A stretch of DNA of 5,094 nt from Actinomycetota bacterium (GTDB lineage Bacteria > Actinomycetota > Actinomycetes > Nanopelagicales > Nanopelagicaceae), in contig JAQCAO010000086.1 of the NCBI GenBank assembly GCA_027731885.1, positions 1 through 5,094 of the forward strand. The letters are read 5' to 3'. Position 1 is the stretch's first letter. Each line of letters starts with the position of its first letter. Shown here piece after piece: positions 1 to 5,094 of the stretch. The notes beneath the pieces were generated by a model. That model saw only the letters and a list, made by a program, of their open reading frames with translations, was not told the DNA's origin and did no database searches. The position numbers were made by a program, and so were the translations under genes.

Positions 1-828
1 TTGCAACTTCCCAGTTTTAGCCAAATAAGGGATTAAATCTCCACCGTTGACCCCGCGGGAGACCCCGCGGGAGACCCCGCGGGAGACCCCGCGGGCCAGG
101 CTCCAAGTTAAGGGAGTAGCCAAGAGCGTTAATAGAGCGGCTGGCTTAAGGGTAAGGAGCGCAAAGATATGGGCAGAAATTAAGAGGGCGATATAGAGCC
201 TGCGAGCACCGCGATCTCCTAGGCGAACTGCCAGAGTTCTCTTGCCGACGATTTGATCTTGCGCCCGATCGCGCAAATTGTTGATCGCCAGAATCGCACA
301 GGCAAGAGATCCCATTGGAATAGCGATAATAAAGATCTCCAGATTTAACTCTTCGGTTTGAACGAAATAACTTCCAGTTGTGGCAACAATTCCAAAGAAG
401 AGAAAGACTGAGATATCTCCAAGCCCCTTGTAACCATATGGATTTGCACCACCTGTGTAACCCCAAGCTGCGGCGATAGCTAGCGCGCCAACCAAAATAA
501 TCCACCAAGATGTGGCGATCGCTAGGGTTAATCCGATAACTGCTGCAAATAGAAATGAAATCTGTGCGGCGGTACGAACCGCCTTAGGGGAGGCTAAGCC
601 AGATGCAGTAAGTCGCACTGGACCAATACGCGAATCATCGGTGCCGCGTATTCCATCTGAATAATCGTTGGCATAGTTAACGCCGATTTGCAGCGCGAGG
701 CTTACTAGTAGCGCAGAGAAGGCTGGGATGGGATCCCAGTTACTACCTGCATATGCAGTGGCAACTAAAACCGGTGCAATTGCAGCTGGCAATGTACGAA
801 GACGAGCGCCAACGATCCATTTATTCAT
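1..828 (-). CDS. menA: 1,4-dihydroxy-2-naphthoate polyprenyltransferase MenA (partial, C-terminus off the window)
   Basis: Integral-membrane UbiA-family enzyme that joins 1,4-dihydroxy-2-naphthoate to a polyprenyl diphosphate, releasing CO2 and diphosphate, to give demethylmenaquinone. The frame is open from ATG 828-826 to base 1 (276 codons, no stop). Family members are about 290-300 residues, so perhaps 15-30 are missing. Both Asp-rich prenyl-diphosphate/Mg motifs are present: NYANDYSDG at residues 51-59, and NNLRDRAQDQIVGKRT at 183-198, followed by LAVRLG. By eye there are eight hydrophobic segments (about 11-27, 36-54, 88-105, 107-125, 138-154, 164-182, 208-225, 227-243); a ninth would follow the cut. 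The ATG overlaps the menE stop by 4 bp (ATGA), with a strong Shine-Dalgarno inside menE, so the two are probably one transcript and translationally coupled. Odd feature: residues 246-260 are a perfect Arg-Gly-Val-(Ser) repeat encoded by a 12-bp tandem repeat. The family assignment is secure from the motifs and the context. Confidence 0.96.
   Translation of the reverse strand, partial: MNKWIVGARLRTLPAAIAPVLVATAYAGSNWDPIPAFSALLVSLALQIGVNYANDYSDGIRGTDDSRIGPVRLTASGLASPKAVRTAAQISFLFAAVIGLTLAIATSWWIILVGALAIAAAWGYTGGANPYGYKGLGDISVFLFFGIVATTGSYFVQTEELNLEIFIIAIPMGSLACAILAINNLRDRAQDQIVGKRTLAVRLGDRGARRLYIALLISAHIFALLTLKPAALLTLLATPLTWSLARGVSRGVSRGVSRGVNGGDLIPYLAKTGKLQ
49..95. repeat. 12-bp GC-rich tandem repeat, 3.9 copies, in frame inside menA
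   Basis: The unit gaccccgcggga occurs three times in full (49-60, 61-72, 73-84), then 11 of its 12 bases follow (85-95), with no mismatch. Ten of twelve bases are G or C, far above the surrounding sequence. Each copy carries the 8-bp palindrome CCCGCGGG. On the coding (minus) strand the block reads CGC GGG GTC TCC repeated, which is Arg-Gly-Val-Ser, ending in Arg-Gly-Val before Asn261. Because the unit is four codons long, changes in copy number keep menA in frame. Identical codons in every copy suggest a recent expansion. It lies after the eighth hydrophobic segment, in the loop expected before the last helix. Confidence 0.97.
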
Positions 829-1928
829 AGGCCTTTGCCTCCTTCCTGCTCAGCGATTGCTATCAATTTCTGTCTATCAATCTTATCCAGTGAGGTAAGT
901 GGCAAGTGATCAATGTAGATAATCCCCTTCACCTTTGCGGCGACTGAAATTTGCGAAGCAAGATACTCATTCACCTTTGCAACTTCTGGCTTTAAGCTTC
1001 CTGCGATCGCCAGATGTAGAGCTTGGCCCCATTGCGAATCTTTAATGGTAAAGGCTGCGCATTTAATTCCGGTAAATTCTTTATTTAGCAAATCTTCTAC
1101 TTGCTTAAGTGAGACGTTCTCGCCACCAGAGATAATGATGTCATCGGCACGACCCGTTACCTTCAATTTTCCATTAACGATTTCCCCGAGGTCAGATGTT
1201 GTAAAAAACTTACCAGCCATCTTCGAACTCCAACCAGCTTCATCATTTAAGTAAGTTGTGGCAAGAGAAGAAGTGGCGATTTTAATTAGCCCATTCTCAT
1301 CAAACTCAACCGAGGTATCGCCAATTGGCTGGCCGTCATAAATACAACCACCGCACGTTTCAGTCATTCCATAACTTTCAACAATTTTTATCCCAGCAGT
1401 ACTTGCTTGATCTCTGAGGGTAATATCTAAGGCTGCGCCCCCAACTAAAACTGATTTTGCGGATTGCAAATGCTCAAGTAATTCAGTTTCGCTATTTAAG
1501 GCGCGAAAGAGTTGAGTCGGAACAATTGCCGTGAAATCTGCCTTTGGATAACTTCCAGATATATCGCGCGCATCTACTGGAGTTGTTCCGAGCTCGAGAC
1601 TGCGCGCAAGAACATTAATTCCTGCGATATGTGTCAAAGGTAATAAGAGCGACCAACTTTGCCCACCGTTTGCTCCGAGAAATTTATTTGTAGCTTTTGC
1701 GCTAGCAACCAGAGCGCTAGCGGAAAGTCCAACCTCTTTTGCAACGCCAGTAGATCCGCTAGTGGAAACCACCAACGCAATTTCGGATGGGACGGCCTGA
1801 GATGAGATTGGAGTCAGGGTCAACGCTGGGCCTTCGCCAGCCAAGGTTTTGGCTAGGCGCGCAGTTATCTCGGCGAGGGTCCACGTGGGATCTATCGCAA
1901 TAATCTCTCGTTGTGACGTCTTATCCAT
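825..1928 (-). CDS. menE: o-succinylbenzoate--CoA ligase MenE
   Basis: Cytosolic ANL-superfamily adenylating enzyme that converts o-succinylbenzoate, ATP and CoA to o-succinylbenzoyl-CoA, the MenB substrate. It has 367 residues, shorter than the roughly 450-490 of E. coli and Bacillus MenE but close to the short mycobacterial form. Motifs in order: the ATP-binding P-loop [12 protein letters not shown] (55-66), PLTHIAG (97-103), [16 protein letters not shown] (184-199; the motif that positions the adenylate), TTSDLGEI (243-250), the hinge region [17 protein letters not shown] (257-273), and the C-terminal [10 protein letters not shown] (343-352) with the expected catalytic Lys349. Two positions differ from the usual consensus: Ala63 where the P-loop normally has Pro, and Asp348 where Gly normally precedes the catalytic Lys. 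Start at ATG 1928-1926: there is no Shine-Dalgarno before it, and a -10-like hexamer ends 9 nt upstream, so the mRNA may be leaderless. It lies first in a two-gene unit with menA. The substrate is inferred from family resemblance and from the surrounding men genes. Confidence 0.94.
   Translation of the reverse strand: MDKTSQREIIAIDPTWTLAEITARLAKTLAGEGPALTLTPISSQAVPSEIALVVSTSGSTGVAKEVGLSASALVASAKATNKFLGANGGQSWSLLLPLTHIAGINVLARSLELGTTPVDARDISGSYPKADFTAIVPTQLFRALNSETELLEHLQSAKSVLVGGAALDITLRDQASTAGIKIVESYGMTETCGGCIYDGQPIGDTSVEFDENGLIKIATSSLATTYLNDEAGWSSKMAGKFFTTSDLGEIVNGKLKVTGRADDIIISGGENVSLKQVEDLLNKEFTGIKCAAFTIKDSQWGQALHLAIAGSLKPEVAKVNEYLASQISVAAKVKGIIYIDHLPLTSLDKIDRQKLIAIAEQEGGKGL
838..844 (-). 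promoter_or_regulatory. Shine-Dalgarno of menA
   Basis: On the minus strand AAGGAGG lies 9 nt before the menA ATG at 828-826. It sits inside the last codons of menE. Together with the ATGA stop/start overlap it fixes the menA start and supports coupled translation of menE and menA. Confidence 0.85.
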
Positions 1929-1970
1929 TGCACGCGTAGGCTATCGCTCGTAGTCGTCGATGGAGGAATC
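1929..1970. promoter_or_regulatory. Divergent menE / menB promoter region
   Basis: These 42 bp are the only sequence between the two divergent units, so they (with the first codons of menE and menB) must hold the start signals unless a promoter lies deeper in a gene. The heptamer TAGGCTA at 1937-1943 gives TAGGCT on the plus strand and TAGCCT on the minus strand. Both fit the minimal -10 pattern TAnnnT, and I find no other TAnnnT on either strand in the gap. A plus-strand start near 1949-1950 would give menB a leader of about 21 nt containing its Shine-Dalgarno. A minus-strand start would fall at or within a few bases of the menE ATG. No convincing -35 box is seen: TTGTGA at 1911-1916 is spaced 20 nt, longer than usual. 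TAATCT at 1901-1906, inside menE, is an alternative -10 for menB. No operator palindrome was recognised. Confidence 0.5.
1962..1966 (+). promoter_or_regulatory. Shine-Dalgarno of menB
   Basis: GGAGG lies 4 nt before the GTG at 1971, a slightly short but workable spacing. It selects this GTG; the nearby ATG at 1960-1962 is out of frame, and no in-frame start is seen upstream in the gap. Confidence 0.8.
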
Positions 1971-2849
1971 GTGAGCAAGCCGATCAAGCGTGAATTTGGT
2001 AACCGAAGCATCCCTGCCTGGGTAACGGGTGCAGGGGGAGAAAAATTCACAGATATTACCTATCAAGTTGGCGAAGGTATGGCCAAGATTGCAATCAATC
2101 GGCCAGATCTGCGCAATGCATTTCGACCACAAACAATTATTGAATTGCAGGAAGCGTTTTCATTAGCTCGCGATAATTCTGATGTTGGCGTAATCATCTT
2201 TACCGGAACTGGCGATGAAGCTTTCTGTTCTGGCGGCGATATCAGCGTTCGCGGCGATGATGGATATCTCGGCGAAGATCCATTGGCAGAAAAAGGTATT
2301 GGCCGTTTAAATGTTTTAGATCTACAAATTCAAATTCGTCGCACACCAAAACCAGTCGTTGCAATGGTTGCTGGTTGGGCGATTGGCGGTGGACATGTTC
2401 TGCATGTTGTCTGCGATTTGACGATTGCCGCTGATAACGCCAAATTTGGGCAGACCGGTCCAATGGTTGGTTCATTTGATGGTGGATACGGTTCAGGTTT
2501 ACTTGCGGCAAGCGTTGGTCAGAAGAAGGCACGCGAGATCTGGTTTATGACTCGCCAATATGATGCACAAGAAGCGCTCGCGATGGGGCTAGTGAACACC
2601 GTTGTTCCACTCAAAGAACTTGAAGCCGAAACTGTTTCTTGGTGCCGCGAGATGTTACGTAATTCTCCACTTGCACTGCGCTTATTAAAGTCTGCGATGA
2701 ACGCCGCCGATGATGGCCTAGCCGGAATTCAACAACTTGCTGGCGATGCCACTCTGTTATTTTATTTAAGCGAAGAAGGTCAAGAAGGTCGCGATGCTTA
2801 CAAAGAAAAGCGTGCGCCAGATTTCGGAAAGTTTCCAAAGCGTCCTTAA
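1971..2849 (+). CDS. menB: 1,4-dihydroxy-2-naphthoyl-CoA synthase MenB, glycine (bicarbonate-dependent) subtype
   Basis: Cytosolic crotonase-fold enzyme that performs the Dieckmann-type ring closure of o-succinylbenzoyl-CoA to 1,4-dihydroxy-2-naphthoyl-CoA. It has 292 residues, the normal length, and starts at GTG 1971 behind GGAGG. From memory it aligns closely with E. coli MenB along its whole length: [12 protein letters not shown] (42-53), [15 protein letters not shown] (85-99), the oxyanion-hole region [15 protein letters not shown] (131-145), [17 protein letters not shown] (148-164), VGSFDGGYG (166-174), [10 protein letters not shown] (183-192), and the C-terminal [14 protein letters not shown] (264-277). 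Ser168, Asp170 and Tyr265 correspond to E. coli Ser161, Asp163 and Tyr258. Gly163 corresponds to E. coli Gly156, which marks the type that uses bound bicarbonate as base; M. tuberculosis MenB has Asp there. MenB proteins are usually hexamers. It is first gene of the rightward unit, with menC 16 bp downstream. Identity is essentially certain. Confidence 0.98.
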   Translation: MSKPIKREFGNRSIPAWVTGAGGEKFTDITYQVGEGMAKIAINRPDLRNAFRPQTIIELQEAFSLARDNSDVGVIIFTGTGDEAFCSGGDISVRGDDGYLGEDPLAEKGIGRLNVLDLQIQIRRTPKPVVAMVAGWAIGGGHVLHVVCDLTIAADNAKFGQTGPMVGSFDGGYGSGLLAASVGQKKAREIWFMTRQYDAQEALAMGLVNTVVPLKELEAETVSWCREMLRNSPLALRLLKSAMNAADDGLAGIQQLAGDATLLFYLSEEGQEGRDAYKEKRAPDFGKFPKRP

Positions 2850-2865
2850 CTTTGGTCTCTTAAAT

Positions 2866-3813
2866 ATGTCTTTAGAACTCTTCTCCACAATGCGTGTGGT
2901 TGCGCTACCCACCAAGACCAATTTTCGCGGCATAAATACCCGCGAAGTTGCGCTCTTTCAGGGCGAAGCGGGCTGGGGAGAATTTTCACCATTCCTTGAA
3001 TACCAACCAAGTGAATGCGTGCCATGGCTTTTATCTGCAATCGAAGCGGCGACTAAGCCATGGCCTCAATTTCATCGCAGCAAAGTAAAGGTAAATGGAA
3101 CTATCCCTGCTTTAAATGCGCCGAGTGATATCGAGCAGATCGTTGAAACTTTTCCTGGTGTAAATACCTTTAAAGTAAAAGTGGGCGATAACTTAAGTGA
3201 AGATATCGCCCGCCTGGCCAAAGTGAAATCACTGCGCCCCAAAGCCAAGTTACGTATTGATGTAAATGGCAGTTGGAGCGTTGCCGCTGCTGTAACTAAT
3301 TTAAGATCTATCTACGAAAATATTGGCGCGATTGAATATGTTGAACAGCCCTGCCAGAGAGTTGAAGAGCTGCGGGAGTTAAAGGCAAAATTAGCGGTAG
3401 ATATTCCGATCGCCGGCGATGAAGTCCTTAGAAAATCTGCCGATCCATATAAAGTCGAATTAAGTGGCGCTGTCGATATCTTGGCGCTAAAAGTCCAACC
3501 TCTTGGCGGAATCGCACGTGCGCATAAATTGGCGCAGCACCACGATTTGCCGATCGTCATTTCTAGCGCTCTGGAAAGCGCTGTTGGAATTTCCCACGGC
3601 CTGGCACTCGCAGCATCTTTTGCAGAAATAAACTTTGATTGCGGACTTGCCACAGGCTCGCTGCTTTCAGCAAATGTTGGATCTTTGCCCATTGTTGATG
3701 GAGAAATTGAAGTGAGGCGGATTGATCCAAACTTTGATGGCTTAGAAGTTTCGCCAGAAAGATATAAATGGTGGCAAGATCACCTCATGAAGACTTGGGC
3801 AGAGATCGCATGA
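2866..3813 (+). CDS. menC: o-succinylbenzoate synthase MenC
   Basis: Cytosolic enolase-superfamily enzyme that dehydrates SHCHC to o-succinylbenzoate using one Mg2+. It has 315 residues from the chosen ATG. The N-terminal capping domain has RGINTREVALFQG (21-33) and GWGEFSPFLEY (36-46), very like my recollection of mycobacterial MenC. The barrel carries the KxK catalytic pair Lys103/Lys105 (FKVKV), metal ligands Asp132 (IDVNG), Glu160 (VEQPC) and Asp185 (AGDE), the opposing base Lys209 (ALKVQPLGG) and SSALESAVGI (233-242). An in-frame ATG at 2794 would add 24 residues and overlap menB by 56 bp. It is rejected because the extension is unlike the family, and the AAGAAGG before it is explained by conserved menB codons. 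Neither the 2866 ATG nor a later one at 2890 has a clear Shine-Dalgarno, so reinitiation after the menB stop (2847-2849) may drive translation. The stop overlaps the menD ATG by 4 bp. Related enolase-superfamily racemases look similar, but the men context settles the role. Confidence 0.95.
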   Translation: MSLELFSTMRVVALPTKTNFRGINTREVALFQGEAGWGEFSPFLEYQPSECVPWLLSAIEAATKPWPQFHRSKVKVNGTIPALNAPSDIEQIVETFPGVNTFKVKVGDNLSEDIARLAKVKSLRPKAKLRIDVNGSWSVAAAVTNLRSIYENIGAIEYVEQPCQRVEELRELKAKLAVDIPIAGDEVLRKSADPYKVELSGAVDILALKVQPLGGIARAHKLAQHHDLPIVISSALESAVGISHGLALAASFAEINFDCGLATGSLLSANVGSLPIVDGEIEVRRIDPNFDGLEVSPERYKWWQDHLMKTWAEIA

Positions 3814-5094
3814 ACCAAGCAACTCGCTTAGCCCGGATAATCGTCCGCCAGATCATCGAAGCGGGAATTACCGATGCAGTGATCTCACCGGGATCACGGA
3901 ACGCTCCACTTTCGCTCGCCCTAGTAACCGCCCAAGATTTAGGTTTGATTAAATTACATATCCGTATTGATGAGCGCACCGCAGCTTTCTACGCGCTGGG
4001 TCTAGCTAAAGCAACGAACCGTCCCGTGCCTGTGATTTGTACAAGTGGAACCGCCGTAGCTAACTACCACCCAGCAGTTCTTGAAGCCTCACACTCAAAT
4101 ATTTCGCTATTTGTAATCACCGCAGATCGCCCAGCGGAGTTGCGTCGCACCGGAGCAAATCAAACTACGGAACAAGCTCGAATATTTGGTAAAGCAGTTC
4201 GGTATTTCTCAGATGTTTCCGGCGCGTTATATCCGTTAGAACTACCGCTTAACGCTCTGAATACCGGCCCAGTTCATTTAAATCTGCAATTTGAAGAACC
4301 ATTAGTAGGCGATGTGGATACGACTTGGTTAAATGATATAAAAGTTAACCCACCACGTAAGTTTGACCGAAAGAAAGCTGGAACTTTAGCCAGTAAATCT
4401 ACGCGTGGTCTCTTAGTTATTGGCCACGATCGCGGTGGATTGAGTGCATCCGACGTTGCAAAATTTGCTGACCAACTGGGTTGGCCAATTATAAGTGAGG
4501 ACCCGCTAACTTTTCCTGGCGCTAATGCGCACGCAAGTCTCTTTTTAAACTCAACTACAATCGCAAAAGATCTTGCACCAGATACGGTAGTTGCCATTGG
4601 GCGCACTACTTTATCTCGTTCTGTAAATGCGCTGATTAAGTTAGCGCGTGCCACTTTTGTGATTGATCCGCGAATTGCAACCGTTGATTCCGATCGCATG
4701 GCGGAGAAGAAATTCACTGAAATTCCAGAGATCTATACCGCCACTGCAGACCCGGAATGGTTGGCTAAGTGGGCTAAGTATTCAGAGAGAACTGCAAAAG
4801 TTGTTAATGAGATATCAACTTGGTCTGAGCCACTGATTGCCCGTGAAATTTCAGAAAACTTGCCAGATGGTGCGGTGTTATTTATTTCATCATCACGTCC
4901 GATTCGCGATATCGAAGCTTTTGGTGCGGCCCGAAGCGGCGTGAAAACCTTCGCTAATCGCGGCTTGGCAGGAATAGATGGAAATATATCTACCGCCCTC
5001 GGAATAGCAACTGCTCACGCGAGAACATTTGCCATTCTTGGAGATCTGGCATTTTTACACGACATAACCGGCTTGATTTATCGCGAAGATATAA
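3810..5094 (+). CDS. menD: SEPHCHC synthase MenD (partial, C-terminus off the window)
   Basis: Thiamine-diphosphate enzyme of the cytosol that decarboxylates 2-oxoglutarate and adds the succinyl-semialdehyde unit to isochorismate, the first committed step of the pathway. The frame is open from ATG 3810 through 428 codons to the window end. MenD is usually about 550 residues, so roughly the last 110-130 are missing. Seen motifs: VISPGSRNAPLSLAL (24-38), IDERTAAFYALGLAKAT (53-69) with Glu55 as the conserved cofactor-activating glutamate, VICTSGTAVAN (75-85), ITADRPAELRRTGANQT (103-119), SSSRPIRDIE (360-369), NRGLAGIDGNISTALG (383-398), and the start of the cofactor/Mg-binding region GDLAFLHDITGL (411-422). 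The central domain (about 195-330) is weakly conserved, as is normal for the family. The ATG overlaps the menC stop (ATGA, 3810-3813), implying one transcript and coupling; only a weak purine stretch (AGAG, 3801-3804) precedes it. Identity is essentially certain. Confidence 0.97.
   Translation, partial: MNQATRLARIIVRQIIEAGITDAVISPGSRNAPLSLALVTAQDLGLIKLHIRIDERTAAFYALGLAKATNRPVPVICTSGTAVANYHPAVLEASHSNISLFVITADRPAELRRTGANQTTEQARIFGKAVRYFSDVSGALYPLELPLNALNTGPVHLNLQFEEPLVGDVDTTWLNDIKVNPPRKFDRKKAGTLASKSTRGLLVIGHDRGGLSASDVAKFADQLGWPIISEDPLTFPGANAHASLFLNSTTIAKDLAPDTVVAIGRTTLSRSVNALIKLARATFVIDPRIATVDSDRMAEKKFTEIPEIYTATADPEWLAKWAKYSERTAKVVNEISTWSEPLIAREISENLPDGAVLFISSSRPIRDIEAFGAARSGVKTFANRGLAGIDGNISTALGIATAHARTFAILGDLAFLHDITGLIYREDI

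Noticed and set aside
49..95. The tandem repeat as a CRISPR array or phage attachment site
   Set aside because: The 12-bp units are directly adjacent with no spacers, they lie inside an intact coding frame, and no cas, integrase or tRNA sequence is nearby.
146..508. Open frame of 120 codons on the minus strand
   Set aside because: It is in a different frame from menA and entirely inside it. The product is rich in Arg, Ser and Trp with no family resemblance.
515..522. GCGATCGC octamer, also at 1003-1010, resembling the cyanobacterial HIP1 repeat
   Set aside because: Only two copies, both encoding Ala-Ile-Ala in frame in the two minus-strand genes. This is too few to suggest a dispersed repeat, and the genes do not look cyanobacterial.
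1..828. Possible broken or frameshifted menA
   Set aside because: Reading the minus strand codon by codon from 828 gives an uninterrupted frame to base 1 with both Asp-rich motifs. It only lacks a stop because the window ends, and the repeat is a multiple of three.
1929..1970. Small RNA, riboswitch or terminator in the divergent gap
   Set aside because: Forty-two bases are too few for a known riboswitch, and there is no GC stem followed by a T run on either strand.
2242..2532. Open frame antisense to menB
   Set aside because: It lies opposite the conserved active-site region of menB; its Arg/Gln/His-rich product resembles no protein I recognise.
3312..3692. Open frames antisense to menC, and at 4274-4717 antisense to menD
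   Set aside because: They lie opposite well-conserved coding sequence, have no recognisable motifs, and are explained as shadows of the real genes.

Overview
This window is a menaquinone (vitamin K2) biosynthesis cluster of five genes in two divergent transcription units. Leftward from about 1928 run menE (o-succinylbenzoate-CoA ligase, complete) and then menA (DHNA polyprenyltransferase, its C-terminus cut off at base 1). Rightward from 1971 run menB (DHNA-CoA synthase, complete), menC (o-succinylbenzoate synthase, complete) and menD (SEPHCHC synthase, its C-terminus cut off at base 5094). The two units are separated by only 42 bp. Almost every base is coding, and there is no RNA gene, insertion sequence, CRISPR array or recognisable terminator.

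The genes cover most of the classical (o-succinylbenzoate) route. MenD acts on isochorismate, then (after MenH, not seen here) MenC makes o-succinylbenzoate, MenE activates it to the CoA thioester, MenB closes the naphthoate ring and MenA attaches the isoprenoid tail in the membrane. MenF/isochorismate synthase, MenH, the DHNA-CoA thioesterase and the MenG/UbiE methyltransferase are not in the window. Gene packing is tight: menE/menA and menC/menD each overlap by 4 bp (ATGA), and menB/menC are 16 bp apart.

The organism looks like an actinobacterium with unusually low GC for that phylum (visibly under 50%) and a compact genome. The short 367-residue MenE, MenC and MenD resemble my recollection of the mycobacterial proteins. 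A streamlined freshwater actinobacterium of the Nanopelagicales (acI) type is a reasonable guess, but this is inference and not proven from the sequence.

I see no unknown system. The most unusual points are: (1) a perfect, GC-rich 12-bp tandem repeat in frame inside menA, which adds an Arg-Gly-Val-Ser repeat to a loop of the enzyme; (2) a near-symmetrical -10-like heptamer shared by both strands in the 42-bp divergent gap, which could start transcription both ways and would leave menE leaderless or nearly so; (3) a MenB of the glycine (bicarbonate-dependent) subtype, beside partners that look mycobacterium-like.
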